A DNA stretch of 64,000 nucleotides from Dermanyssus gallinae (GCA_003439945.1 QVRM01002189.1:37501-101500), one strand, 5' to 3'. Shown: positions 36,222-47,675, counted from the stretch's first letter. The notes: generated by a model from the letters alone, not told the origin. Translations and numbers: made by a program.

Positions 36222-36320
36222 AGATTAGAACGTTTGTCGAGGTCGGTGGAGTGGTGCATTCGCCTGCGCCTTGTAACCGGAGGAGACACATAAATGCGCG
36301 GCTTCGAGCCCGAGTAGTGC
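36222..36320 (+). mobile_element. Possible tRNA-like SINE head
   Basis: It contains a ggtggagtggtgcattcg segment resembling an A box, an anticodon-arm-like segment with TGT in a cttgtaa loop, and a cggcttcgagccc segment resembling a B box. Arms pair poorly and the variable region is long, so it is not a functional tRNA gene. It is unlike the SINE at 15.6 and 45.9 kb. Confidence 0.35.
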
Positions 36321-37085
36321 AAAAAGCGTTTAATGGACGTTAAATCTTGGCTGAGAGTCAGCCCGGAAGGCATTTTTTTAGATTCGAATATTTGTTTCTT
36401 ATTGGATTGCAACTATTTTTTTGCCTTAAATAATGATTGGTTTCTTAAACTAAAGCCTTTGTCCCAGCATATTGGCACACCAGACATACAAAAAGAGTAT
36501 GCTTCTTCGCAAACTGGCTTTAAAGCCGATTCAGAAGTTTCGGTGGACCAGGTCTGTATAACCGCAATGGAGATACAACCGGTAATGGTAAAAGCTCTCG
36601 TCTGCGTGAAAGTTCTCCTTGTTCAACAAAACTGCGTATCAATGAGAATATACCATGTCCGTTGTGTGGGCTTGTACGCCGAGACTCTCTCTGCTTTTCC
36701 AAAGCGTGGCTCTAACGACGATGATCCACTTGTGCGCAGTCTCACGTGCCCTCCCTTTGCAACATCGCGCCAAAAAGCTGGCTTACGTGGCCAAGCCAAT
36801 AATTTCTGGTATCTCGATAGATCCGCCGTGGTGTAGGAGCACGTAGATGCGGAAACAGCGATTTAATAGTCGGATGTCTACTGGCAGGCCTGGTGAAATT
36901 CGTGTCGAACACACTGTCATCGAACACACTGCCGAACCCATGACGGTAGCTTGTCTCCTAACTTGCTTACTCCTCCTAGCCAGACGATTGTACGTTTGTT
37001 AAAATTATGAATTGTTAAAGCCGCACGTGAAGCTGGTCATTTTTATAAATGCAGAACCGCTTTTACTTGAGTGGCAGGACACGTA
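36321..37085. other. No gene recognised
   Basis: A plus-strand frame of 167 codons (36,333-36,836) has ordinary composition but no recognisable domain, and the minus strand is open across part of it. It may be part of an unknown transposon. Confidence 0.3.
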
Positions 37086-37089
37086 TACC

Positions 37090-37480
37090 CCTTTATTATA
37101 TACGTGTGAGCGCGATACACGACTCTAAAATAAACCCACTCTTATTTTTTCATTTTTGGATCGCGCGGCGCCAAGTCAAGTGAATAAGTTTTGTGCCCGA
37201 TCAGATTGGTTCCAGGTGCGGGGACAGAAGCCTCAGTGTATTCGACTTTATGGGCTTGCGCATTGTCGTGGTGTCGAGAACTTCCCGGTGAACACGTTGA
37301 AAACTTTTGGTAGGCGCTTTGTACTGCACCAATCGTTCATCACTGTACTACCTGTCATCGCCCCAATTTCACTCCTGGAGAGCGACTATCACCTTGCCAG
37401 CCTACCGCTGGGGCTTCACATTTTTTTTGGGTGAAGACGTTTCAACGCCTAAGAACTGCGAGCTCTCTAATCTTAGTAAA
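37090..37480 (-). pseudogene. Second mariner transposase fossil
   Basis: On the minus strand, 37,273 down to about 37,160 encodes H-H-D-N-A-Q-A-H-K followed by L-I-G-H-x-x-Y-S-L-D-L-A-P-R-D. The second and third catalytic Asp are separated by exactly 34 residues, the mariner D34D hallmark. The upstream part (to about 37,480) is frameshifted and has stops. The block after A-P-R-D, normally F-F-L-F, is lost. It differs in sequence from the fossil at 6.7-7.4 kb, so it is a separate lineage or invasion. A candidate outer end with 'aagttccgacc' lies near 37,577-37,592. Confidence 0.85.
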
Positions 37481-37484
37481 GGGT

Positions 37485-38028
37485 CATCGGAATATAAATA
37501 GGTTTCACCACCTGTGGTAAGTCTCAAGAACAAAGACCAGGCCTTATCTTATTTTATTTGAACTATTCAAGCTATAAAGTTCCGACCCTATTTTTTGTCC
37601 TGTGACAAATCACGAGAATCCCATTGAGTATATTATGTAACTATGTATTGGATCTTATGGAGGAACACGGTCTCCGAGCCCAAAGTGTCTTCTAGCAGTC
37701 GCAAAGACTGCTGGAGCGCTAAGTCAAAGACTGCTGGAACTCACGTGGCCAACTATGAAGATCAGCCTATACTAATCTGATTTTACAACTACAGGTATGC
37801 ATCTAAACTATACAATATGCCGAAGTGTACAGACAAATGAGATAACGCATTTTGTCTTAGAGCAAATGTACACGCTTCCAAACCAGGCCAAATTACTGAA
37901 GCCACTGATTAGGACCCGGAGCACCACATATATTCCATTCTGCGCGCATAGAGCAGACAAACAGTTTTTGGTGCCTTGTCACTACTGCTTGTATCCTAGT
38001 AAATATGCCAACGCAATCCAAACATAGT
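37485..38028. other. No gene recognised
   Basis: Unique DNA between the mariner and R1-like elements. It includes the possible mariner end near 37,577-37,605. Confidence 0.5.
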
Positions 38029-38040
38029 TCTACAGTTCTC
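38029..38040. repeat. Target-site duplication, 3' side of R1-like insertion
   Basis: 'tctacagttctc' is repeated exactly at 39,152-39,163. The two copies bracket the R1-like element. Confidence 0.92.
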
Positions 38041-39151
38041 TTTTTTTTTCTGGGAGGTTTCGAGAATGCATGATGCACATGCGCCACTAGCAGCCTGCGT
38101 GACTAGTGTGAGACTCGCAAACCCACTAAACCCGGATTCCTCCCCACCCCCCCAGGCTCGGTATTACTTTGGCATTACATCGAAGCCGTGGGAGAGGCGT
38201 CTCTGCCGTTCTCCTTCAATCAGCTCTATCCCTGACTATCATCCCGCATGTCTACCTGCGGTTGGATAGGGGGATGCCATTTTGTAATCCGTCCTGTGAA
38301 AGTGCGTCGAGACCATGAGGGCCTGGCTGCTCCCCACCCCCTCCCCCCTCCCTCGGCTCCTCGTCTCGACCACTATCCCGAGAGACCCGCTCAAACCTCT
38401 CCCGCCTGGCCGTTTCCTTGGCTGTCTTGAGTGTCAAAACAGCGTCGAACAAGTTCGTCGCCTCCCTCCATGCCTCCGCCAAAGTCATCATATGGGAGAC
38501 CACCTCCTTGATGGGTCGGCCTCTCACAGCGGTTGGTGCTGCGTCCCGTGCTTCCCTGAGAGCATCACACCGCAGATCACAGTATGCTCTACGTTGTCCG
38601 TTTCTCCAGAGTCGCACAGTACGCAGATATCGCTGATGGCCTTCTTGATCCTTGACAGGTAGCTCTGGAACTGGCCGTGTCCGGTCAGAACCTGAGTCGT
38701 CCAGTAGGAAAGCTCCCCGTGTCGGCGGTCATACCATGCCCTGAGGTCCGGTATCAGACTCTTGGTCCAGCTCCCTGTGGTCACACCGGGTCTTACCTGC
38801 GCCCATTCCTCATGCCAGGCCGATATGGTGGCACTCCTGGCCCTGGTGAGATCCAGACCTTCGTCTAGATACATTTTACTTCGTTCAGCCACTAGGAGGT
38901 CCCATGGCAGCATTTTGGCTAAGACCAGGAGAGCTTCGGTCGAGACTGTTCGATACGCCCGGCTTACCCTGATTGCCAGCGTTCGTTGGGTCGACCTTAG
39001 TGCCCCCCTAATTTTCGCCGTCCGCATTGCCATGTCCCCCCAGACTGGGGCTGCGTATAGCGCCGTTGATTCGGCCACCGAAGCTAGAAGCCTTCTTTTC
39101 ACCTCAGCCACCCCATTGACCCTAGGCATGATCCGCGCCAGGTTCAGGGAG
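38041..39151 (-). mobile_element. 5'-truncated R1-like LINE with poly(A) and target-site duplication
   Basis: A 1,111-bp minus-strand insertion, flanked by exact 12-bp duplications. It enters in frame within ORF2 just before an L-A-R-I-M-P-R block and continues with an R-R-L-L-A segment, then Y-A-A-P-V-W and an A-Y-R-T-V-S-T segment, all typical of R1-clade ORF2 after the RT palm. It then carries a C-x2-C-x9-H-x3-C knuckle and the helical C-terminal tail rich in Arg and Glu. Only one frameshift (around 38,570-38,590) breaks about 870 coding bases. The stop lies at 38,252, followed by a roughly 200-base 3' region and A9 (T9 at 38,041-38,049). The element is dead through truncation. Confidence 0.9.
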
Positions 39152-39163
39152 TCTACAGTTCTC
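39152..39163. repeat. Target-site duplication, 5' side of R1-like insertion
   Basis: Exact copy of 38,029-38,040. Together they define the insertion boundaries and predict the empty site as a single 'tctacagttctc'. Confidence 0.92.
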
Positions 39164-39665
39164 GTTACCGTTTGTTTATTTACAGTAAAATTATTTTTAT
39201 TTTATCCTATGATGTTGTGTCTATGTGTTAATGTAGATATATACATGCACATTTTACTTAAATATAATGTGTTTAGAGTCGAGTATCCAGCATGGAAGTT
39301 CCGCTCGTTCTTACAGTTTAAACCACCCAGCTTCCTAGTGAACGGGATTTGGGCTGATCCTAAGTCTCTAGCGAGGTTGTTGTTTATTTAAAGGGTGCCG
39401 AGTTGAACAGCCACTGTTTGTAGACAACGGGACAGCCAACTCCAAGGCCGAAACTGATGCGCATACTTTAGTCATCGGTGCACGGCAGAAGAGGCTGCAT
39501 GTCACACCAGGCCTCACAACTGCTTGCCGGCGTGCCTTAGCGACGTCACGAGATACCATGGCTAAAAGCGTCACACGTGTATCTTCCCCAGTTAAATCCA
39601 CTCAGACAATGTGAGATCAACAGTTGACTGAAGCAGCCCATACAAAAAAAAAAAAGTTGCTCAGT
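39164..39665. other. No gene recognised
   Basis: Unique DNA. The last part may belong to the older R1-like fossil that follows. Confidence 0.45.
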
Positions 39666-39669
39666 CTGC

Positions 39670-41200
39670 CGGTCCCAGGTGATGCAGGCTCGGCGGGAAC
39701 GTCAGGAAGCAGCGTATAAGAAGAACGTTGTAATCAAGCAGGCAGCAAAAAACCACCGCAATCGAGCAAGCCATCTAGAAGACGTGCCGGACCCAAACGG
39801 CCGACGGAAAGTGCCATTGAACCCGGCAGCCGACAGCTACCAAAGACTGAAGCTCGACTAGAAGCAGTTCAAGACCACCGTCTGTCAAGGCTAACTCCTA
39901 GCGCTCACCTTACCGGGTAGTCCCGCGTAAGCTTCGCCTACCACCCCGAGACGATCCTGGAACAGGTTCGACTGTTTTACCCTCACAAGTCTTTGCGCCT
40001 TCTTTGACTTCAGTGCTTCCTTGTCAGCCAGACACATCCCATCCCTCATAATAGGTAAAATTATTAAGTACGCACCGGCAAAAGGCTTGCGCCCAGAAAG
40101 GCACCCGGCCCCGACGGCGTGCCGTCCGATTTGAGAGCTTCCATTCATTTCGGATGAACACTACGGTTTCCTGCAGGACCGGTCAACGATGGACGCCCTC
40201 CGACGGATTTTGTGAAGGGTGGGCTAGGAGACTATAGGATCTCTTAAAGCGCGATCGTTCGTTCTTCTCATCTTTCTGGATATGAAGAACGCTTCTAATA
40301 CACAAGACTTGTAGGGGGGGGGGGCATTATGACGACACTAGAGCATTGAAGTACCTTGCCGTGCGTTTTCTTATTTAGACGACAAGATAATCCTAATAGG
40401 GCAAAGCCAGCGCAGTGTGAGAGCCGGCATGTCGCAGGATTCCGTCCGTGAGCCTGTTCTATGGCACCTGGTCTACCACGGGTTCGACGGCGAAGCTCCC
40501 GGAAAGCGTGGAGACCGTCAAGTAAGCCGACGATCTCACCCGTTTTACCACGGCTCGCCGCGAAACAGCACTGTAGGAGATTTACAATGTGACTCTAGCT
40601 GGCACAAAGGCGCGGATAACAGCCCTTCGTCTATAGCTTGACGCCATAGAAGATAGAGGGAATTAGCGTAGCACATACCCCGCATATTAAGTACATCGTC
40701 GCTAAGGTTAGCAAGATTGCGTAGTGCCTGACCAGGATTCTTCCTCGAGAGGAGGGCTACGGACGGGCGCCGAGTCCTCGGTGATGTACGCGTCGCCGAC
40801 TTAGGCCGACCCAGCCCGGCGAACGCAGAGGCAGCCCTCATCCTAGCTCGCCAGCTCTCCTAAGATCTCCTGGCCCCAGAAAGAAGCAAGTGTATGAGGA
40901 CGAATGGCGCAACGAACTTCACACAATCCCGAAAGGCAACGTTTAACGCGTGAACTCATGTGTGGGCCACGCCTGAATCCGGTCGGGCGAGACCCAGTTG
41001 CTTATACTTTTGACGTTGGTGTGACGGGTCGGGAGGGGGGCCACTAACGTGATTTTCAGTCCAGGATATCACAGGTCTCGTTCTGCTCTGCCCTGACCCG
41101 GATCGGCAGAAATTCGACGCATCGCCACGCAGCAGTATAAACACGGGATATTGTCGGTCGAATGACGGAGGATGCCGCCACATAGGCGGCAGGCGTCTAC
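39670..41200 (+). pseudogene. Old R1-like LINE ORF2 fossil with reverse transcriptase
   Basis: The plus strand keeps R1-type ORF2 landmarks in order. An Arg/Lys-rich linker with A-A-Y-K-K and later D-P-N-G (39,680-39,860) comes first. Then follow K-A-P-G-P-D-G-V-P (40,098-40,124), Y-G-F-L-Q-D-R-S-T-M-D-A (40,162-40,197), F-L-D-M-K-N-A (40,273-40,293, RT motif A) and G-M-S-Q-D-S-V (near 40,424). A-D-D-L (40,526-40,537, motif C) comes next with its Tyr codon replaced by a stop, and then L-T-R-I-L-P. Stops and frameshifts are frequent and the later C-terminal part is hard to follow. It is much older than the copy at 38,041-39,151. Confidence 0.85.
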
Positions 41201-41204
41201 TTTT

Positions 41205-41840
41205 TAGACAATATTATGCGCGAGAAGACGCGGCTGAAGAACAACCTGACCCATCCTCTCGGGTTCGGTGGCCAGGACGAGATCCACTATAGTTTTCCTG
41301 TCAAAGCGGAACCAAAAATGATAGGCCGCACCTCGGCGTGCACGCTTCCATTGCGGAGAATATCGTTCAGCGATTTGAGGCTATATGTCACGTAGCGCTA
41401 CCACAGAGCTAATTCTGAGTGAGCGAATAGCACTCCTAATCATGGCAAACCAAATAGGAGACTAACATACAACATTTGTAACACCGGAGAGTCACAAATA
41501 ATTTGACTATCGACTTCGGCGATCCCCTGGGAATACGGTTTTGAGGTGAGATCCGGCTGTAAATGCCTCCTGATTTGACAGCATAGAGAAAGTGGCTGGT
41601 CTTCTTAGGGGCCCACAGAACAGCGGCCACCGTGGTTTTCGGAACGATGTTGAAAAAATCTGATTTTCTAAGGATATTTAAAGATTCATTAAGACGTGTT
41701 TGTCAACAGATCCACTTGTGTATGGCCATCAATGGATTCCTTCCTTCAAAATTTTGCACTACAACAAAGTCATTGATAGGACGTTCGGCGTAAAATTTAG
41801 TGGCAGCTGATTCCAACGCTATTCGTTTTCTTTCGGGAGT
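41205..41840. other. No gene recognised
   Basis: Possibly more decayed LINE sequence. No motif is convincing. Confidence 0.4.
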
Positions 41841-41843
41841 TTC

Positions 41844-41871
41844 CAGCACTGTTTCGTTCGAAACAGTGCTG
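41844..41871. repeat. Perfect palindrome, 13-bp arms
   Basis: Arms 41,844-41,856 (cagcactgtttcg) and 41,859-41,871 are exact reverse complements around TT. Confidence 0.9.
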
Positions 41872-41934
41872 TTCTGATGAGTATTCCATGCAGCACAACT
41901 TATCGCAAATAGGCAGCCCATTCACAAGTTCATA

Positions 41935-42235
41935 CTATACAAAGACCTAGGAGTAACTTTTGACAGGCAAATTACGTTTTGTGTGTGCCTTGCCGACACA
42001 GCTATGTCGTCACAAGGATAGCTAACCTGATCCTTAGAGTGTTATCTACGCAAAACGCCTTCAAGTATTTACGTCTTTAGGAAGTCTATTTAGTACCGAA
42101 ATGGACGTACTACATTCGCGCTTGAGCTCCATCTTATGGCAAGGGTATATTATTTATGCTAATAGTATAAGAGAGATACAAAAAAAGTGTTTTGTGCATT
42201 GATACCGAACAGTTATATTGTCAGATCTAACAATT
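41935..42235 (+). pseudogene. Jockey/CR1-like LINE reverse-transcriptase fragment
   Basis: 41,941-41,979 encodes K-D-L-G-V-T-F-D-R-Q-I-T-F, the well known 'k-D-L-G-V-x-f-D-x-x-L-x-F' block after the RT palm of Jockey/CR1-type LINEs. About 100 bases later a frame gives E-V-Y-L-V-P-K-W-T-Y-Y, corresponding to the 'L-Y-x-x-l-V-x-P-x-l-E-Y' block. Then S-I-R-E-I-Q-K-K-C-F matches the 'I-E-x-I-Q-k-k-F' helix. Frames shift between blocks. It is inactive. Confidence 0.7.
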
Positions 42236-42239
42236 TGTG

Positions 42240-44075
42240 AAGCTGCTGATCCATATATCCCCCAAAACTAGCAAATGCTGAAATTGTTAACAAGGCCCTT
42301 GTGGCGCACATCTCGCTTGGCACGGAAAAGTAAGCTTTTTTATACGATGCCTAATTCCTTTTTTAGGAAAGAATACTTCTATATAAAGCATACGATTTTT
42401 CTGCTCCTAAAGAGGCCGATGAATGTCTAGTGGAAAAGGTCAAATCCGTGATATTTGTTTAAATTCCACTTTCAACCCGTGCAATACTGGCAGCTACAAA
42501 AAGTTGCCCTAAACGCGCCCATAATTCGACAGCGGGGAAAGTATTTGATTTCACCAGGCCATCACGCGACCTGATGTGGATCGTTTTAGCTTTAAATAAA
42601 ATATATATGCGAAATCGATGGTTCCCCGTATACACAGTGCTTCGGGATCATGCGTAATCACTATAAGCAGTTCGTGGCATTTTCACTACTTTAGGGCATA
42701 TTATTTGGTTTCTACCAACTGAGAGACAGAGGTTAATCCAGGTTCATTGCAATTCTTCAGTTTCACTTGTTTGAACCAAGCGCAAACAATAAACGCCTCC
42801 ACCGATTAGCCTGTGTGTAGCTGATAAGTTATGCCTCTAAGCAAAACAAGCTGGAGGACCTTGGTGGTTTTAGTTAAACTTTTAAAATTCAACGAACTAA
42901 TACCTGCCGACCCGCCCTCGTATATGCATGGGTTCACCAGGAGAGCCGCAGGTAAACAGATATCGCTTTTCTTACTTTCACGAGATGACGCTACATTACA
43001 CTGACGATTCTAGATTATTTCGAAACTCTGTTACAATGACGCTGTCCCTCGAAAATGTTTAGAACTGGGCGAGTGCGATCGCTCGTGTCAATAGAGACAG
43101 TCACGAGCTTGTCCTTCGACGGCGGAGGAATGAAGAATACATGGTAGGCTATTCGACGGATGCAAGTTCATTTTTTCGTGGCAAGAGAAGAATACACGTC
43201 GAATGTTCATCCAGCAGGCTTCAAGCAAGAGCAAATGCAATGTTAATTCAAGTAGACGTAGTATTTAGTGGCCACAAGTACCTCTACTACAAGTAACCAA
43301 AAAACAAGCGGCCAAGGCAATAACTACGGCCACCACTACAACAATTACTATAAACTTCTAGCAAGTTACTTGCTTCGACTCTTCTCGCCGTTGGGACTAT
43401 TCAATTGAAGCTTGGACAGCCAGCCGGATTGGACACTTGCCACACGTCATTGCGAGACATTCAACAGCTAACGCTGCCTCCTTTCTCTCTCTCCATCTCT
43501 CTCCCGCCTCCACGTCCGCCGCCCCCCCCCCCCCTCCAGTCCCCCGACAGGTTAAGCTCTTCCGTCAGAGGAGCTTAGACGCGTACTCGAAAAAAAGTTT
43601 AAACGCGCTGCGAATTTTCTGGGCTTGTTGTGCTAGTCCGAACGCGCACGATTATGTTTCCGAATGTCCCGTCACAATGTAGTCGCACGAAACCCAGAAG
43701 AGCCTCTACAGGCAGGTGAGGCGCGAGCGGGTGAGCGAACCGAGTTCACTATGACAAAGACCAGCTGTCACCGGAAACAAGCGCGGAGACACAAGCGCAT
43801 CTGTAGTACTCTCATCGACGTAGAGTCTTCTACAACTATTATTAGCAGTTTCTGGTTCGGCGACACGAGGCGGTTTCCATTCTGCCTGCTACTAAGCCTG
43901 CCGGTTTTCATCTTGTTTGGCGCGCATCATAGCGCGTCTCACCTCACAACTTTCACTTATTCCACAAAGGGGCCATCTTCTGGGTGTGATTGAAAACTGC
44001 GAGCAGAGAAAATTACTTTCCCTTTCCTCGCGAAATATAGTGCACACATATGACACACATTTTTTTATGTATATG
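42240..44075. other. No gene recognised
   Basis: Unique DNA with a C13 tract at 43,522-43,534. Short frames at 43,437-43,993 have no recognisable domain. Confidence 0.5.
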
Positions 44076-44078
<3 letters not shown>

Positions 44079-44125
<47 letters not shown>

Positions 44126-44130
44126 TATAA
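44079..44130. repeat. TA array
   Basis: About 21 TA units followed by AAATA variants. Confidence 0.94.
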
Positions 44131-44216
44131 ATATATAATTTTGTGTATATTTTTATGCACATCTGCAAGATCTACATCAACTAATTAAAAATAAACTGTT
44201 TAGCACGTGTCGCTGG

Positions 44217-44775
44217 TTAGATAATATGTTTGCATGGTATACTAACGACCATTAACGCTGGCTGTCTGAGTCTTAGGTTAATAATTTGGACATTATGCGC
44301 ATTTAGTGAGATAATAATATTGTACAGTTTAAATTGTCGTGGTCTTGTCGAATGCAAAATTGCGAAACGTCGTAACAACCAAACCGGTTGAAATCTGAGT
44401 ATGCCGCTTTGGGATAACGTAGCGAAACATCTAGGGACGCGAATGGGGTGGCTGGCGTGGTTGTGCGCATGCGCAGGTGCTCCCCGCCGCATGGTGGAGG
44501 TGAAAAGCAGACAATTGTGTCGTTCAATTGATGCGGCAGTGCGGCGTGTGAGGACGGCATGGCGTTCCCATTGTGAAATTGGACGACTGAGAAGCAGCGA
44601 TGTGTTATCAGATTTCTGGCTGCGAAAGGTGTTTAACGGGCCGATATTGATTGCCGAATGGTGGCCGTGCACGGGGCACACTGTGTGTCCCACAAGATCT
44701 CCAAAATACACAAGCTTGACTTCAGCGAAACGTTTCGATGCATCTAAAATGCCAAATAAGAGTCTTCTTAATTAA
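44217..44775. other. Overlapping open frames, not recognised
   Basis: A 164-codon minus frame (44,217-44,711) and a 124-codon plus frame (44,401-44,775) overlap. Both have ordinary composition. The plus frame contains an R-S-I-D-A-A-V-R-R-V-R segment of the kind seen near the end of some Tc1/mariner-like transposases, but the match is too weak to call. Confidence 0.25.
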
Positions 44776-45007
44776 GAATGCTCCCATTCTGTGGAAAACG
44801 TGCATATGTCACTGCTTAATTCGTCGGAATTGAGTTGCCAGCACGCAGACGAAGCGTACGGTATAAGTAACACTTCTTCTGTTAGACCATATATGCGCTC
44901 TAAATTATATATGTATATATACACTTATCAGTGTTTACTCAGTTGTTCAACATCCGCTTGGCAATTACCCAAACGCATCTCGTTTTTATTACTTATGATA
45001 AAAACAT

Positions 45008-45011
<4 letters not shown>

Positions 45012-45061
<50 letters not shown>

Positions 45062-45100
45062 ATGTTTGCTGATGTTTATATAAACTCTGTTTTGAATATG

Positions 45101-45131
<31 letters not shown>
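45012..45131. repeat. TA arrays with trailing (GA)n
   Basis: TA arrays at 45,012-45,056 and 45,101-45,118, the second running into GAGAGA to 45,131. Confidence 0.94.
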
Positions 45132-45400
45132 TTTATAGATGTATTTATTTGTACATTATTTTTACGTATATTACGTATATTATAAATCGTAATATTATAA
45201 ACGATAAGAGTTTAGGCAACTGCGAAAGGCAACTGATCTACGGATCATTCACGCAATGTATTCATTAGTCCCTCAGAGCACGCCGCGGGGCTTGTGCATA
45301 CATGGCGGTTAGTCATGTGGATGCATTCAAAACTTCATAGCTTCTTAACCCTTTCCCATTATTTATTTTCAGTCTAAGCGCGCAGATACAACCAAAAAGT

Positions 45401-45781
45401 TTAGCCAGAGGCTACAGAAATCTTGATCGGTTGTATATACCAACACTGTCCGCCCTCATCAGTATTTATATATAAAGAGCTGTTTGTAGTACCAGTATAG
45501 TAAAATGGCCCAATAAAACGTGCGAATGATTTTTCAAGATCAAGTAGCCCCCCGGGTGGCAGATCCACCTCGTTTAAAAGAATGCGAGAGCAAACAAGCC
45601 TGCGTTTCATGTTCTCGTAGAGTGACGATTTGTTGATCTTTGTTTCGGTTGGGGCTCGCAAAATAGCGGCAGAATTCTGTGAGCACCGCCCGTTTACAAC
45701 GGAGCTCTTCACGCCACACGAGCGGTTGTTCCACAGATCGACGTGTTGCGCAGTGGGTTCCGTCTTCACTTGGCAGATCAC
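45401..45781 (-). other. Open frame, not recognised
   Basis: A 126-codon minus-strand frame of ordinary composition with no recognisable domain. It is not low-complexity and does not overlap a repeat. There is no promoter or splice support, and chance is likely at this length. Confidence 0.2.
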
Positions 45782-45822
45782 GCCGCCTCTGTTATCGAGT
45801 AGATTTATATAAGTGTAACGAT

Positions 45823-45823
45823 G

Positions 45824-45860
<37 letters not shown>
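45823..45860. repeat. TA array flanking SINE copy 2
   Basis: It abuts the A-tail end of the SINE directly. Confidence 0.93.
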
Positions 45861-46045
45861 TTTTTTCCGTAAGGCTATTGCCCGTGTACGTTTTTTCGTG
45901 TCATGGCTAATTTTAATCCGCTCCGGCATTTACCTTGTCTAAATTGGAAACCATGCAAACCAATCTAAGAGTGGCCGGTCTGGGTCTCGAACCCAGTCGT
46001 CCCGAATGCAAGGCAAAGGCTTTGCCACTAAGCCATCTTGCTCGG
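45861..46045 (-). mobile_element. tRNA-derived SINE, copy 2
   Basis: 185 bp matching 15,601-15,788 in the same (minus) orientation with about ten differences. The A-box-like segment lies at plus-strand 46,024-46,035 and the B box at 45,983-45,993. The A-tail (T6 on the plus strand) begins at 45,861. TA arrays sit directly on both sides (45,823-45,860 and 46,046-46,067), so it lies inside what may have been one TA array. Confidence 0.9.
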
Positions 46046-46067
46046 CATATATATATATATATATATA
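46046..46067. repeat. TA array flanking SINE copy 2
   Basis: It starts at the tRNA-like head end of the SINE. Another short TA array follows at 46,258-46,275. Confidence 0.93.
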
Positions 46068-46069
46068 AG

Positions 46070-46715
46070 CTATTTGTGTTGTGTTTATGATTTGTGACAC
46101 TGATTGACTAAACTTGTTTTATGGCTGTTCATGACTAAGAGTTAACATGTATATTCTATTTTTTTTTATTATTATCTATGTATGTTTAATGAGAACTAAG
46201 GCATTGTATTATGCAGTTTTTATAATAAAACACGTTTTGAATCTTGAAAATCTTATATGTATATATATATATATAAATAGAGAGTGAGAGAGATAGAGGG
46301 TGACAAAGAGAGAGTGAGAGAGTGGAGAGAACGCATTAGACTGCGTTGTGCGTAGGTTGTACTACTACTACAAGCTTCTGGCGTTGCAATGCCTCTGCGG
46401 GCTTAACTGTTGCTTCCGGAACGTTATTGATCGCTTCAACTTCAACGGATAACGGATAAGCAGACCGGTCCTCGCACAGCAGCGACGTAGTCCACACAGA
46501 GTGTACTATGTACGACGCCAGCGTGCACGTACACTTGCACGCTGTTGGTCAATGCGTGGTTGTTGCCGCCAAGTGGCGGCTGGCGCGGCGCGCTTCTTTC
46601 TGCCAGCGGTACAGCTGACCTCCAGCGCTGATCGCGGTCGGTCACATTCAACCGACAAACAATCGTGTTGGTCTGTTTGCGGGCCTGGCCACGGTCTAAC
46701 TCCACGAATGGTAAC
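46070..46715. other. No gene recognised
   Basis: AT-rich, then GC-richer unique DNA with a GAGA run near 46,280-46,327. No motif was seen. Confidence 0.5.
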
Positions 46716-46717
46716 AT

Positions 46718-46930
46718 TATTTGTCGTCGTTGTCGTAGTAGTTGTAGTTGTTGTTGTAGTAGTAGCAGTTGTGGTAGTGGTAGAAGTAGTATACACCAGT
46801 AGCGACTAACCTTGAAGTTGATAGCAGCCGAGGATCGAGAAGAGAGTGGAGTTGTAGTGGTGATGGTGATGATGACGATGACGACGATGGCGATGATATT
46901 GTTGTTGTTTCTGTTGCTGCTGCTGCCTTT
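46718..46930. repeat. GTC/GTA/GAT trinucleotide block
   Basis: Interrupted GTA and GTT units at 46,718-46,795 and GAT/GAC units at 46,860-46,895. The frames through it are compositional. Confidence 0.85.
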
Positions 46931-47505
46931 ACCATTGCTGACTGAACAGAAAGTGACGCCTGCTGAGTGGTGGTTGTTCGATCGAGTGGTGAGGACAGAA
47001 TGAAGCTCGTCCTTCGCTATGCCGTCTACAACTGCCCACGTTCATTGATCGCCGAGTGGGTTCGCCGTTGAAGCGGTAGAGTAGTCATCGTCGAGATCCT
47101 CACTGACGATATCGTTATTGCCATCGACGAGTGTTGATTCTGCAGAAAATCTTCTGCATAACTCTAGCAGAGTCGCTTTTTGCCGACCAGATTGAGACTG
47201 ATGACTTTATCCGTAACAGTGTACTATTGCTACTACTACTACTGTGGCAAACCCCCAGACGATTCGAAGAACGGAAGTAGTGAAATTATGACGTTTACAG
47301 ATTCTACCAGATCGTCGAATCTGTGAGGCGGCGTCAGCTTGGCTCTTGCAAAGCTCGCTAATCGTCAAGCACGATTATTCTCTAATGACAATTGTATAGA
47401 TGTTTAGCAAACGTTGGAAGTTCTGCTATTCCACAAGTTTTTCGTACGTAAACAACACAGCCAAATAGACAGAAGTAATGTAGTTGAGCCCCGGAGGCAA
47501 TTGTT
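46931..47505. other. No gene recognised
   Basis: Unique DNA with a short CTA run at about 47,226-47,242. No motif was seen. Confidence 0.5.
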
Positions 47506-47516
47506 TCTAAGAGACG

Positions 47517-47675
47517 CAGATTTAGGTTTAAAATTAGAAATAGAAATAATTAAACACCATATTTGGAAGTCGCTTTCAAAGTTCAGAATTTAAGACTCTG
47601 ATGTTTAATTTGCAGCGGAACAAACGGATGCTGCTATGGAGATACTTTTCGTTGTAAAATTTAGGCAAATCCTGC
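47517..47675 (+). repeat. Degenerate direct repeat, left copy
   Basis: It aligns with 48,028-48,165 in the same orientation through 'atttaggtttaaaatta', 'gctttcaaa', 'ttgcagc', 'gaacaaacg', 'ggagatac' and 'gttgtaaaa' blocks. Just before 'gaacaaacg' both copies have a TTGCAG, which looks like a splice acceptor, although the upstream tract is only weakly pyrimidine-rich. Coding frames differ by a one-base indel. Confidence 0.7.

Noticed and set aside
36222..36320. tRNA-Thr gene
   Set aside because: The anticodon loop and boxes are suggestive, but the arms do not pair. It is kept only as a possible SINE head.
44401..44775. Tc1-like transposase end
   Set aside because: A short charged segment resembles the ends of such enzymes, but no catalytic or DNA-binding block is present on either strand.
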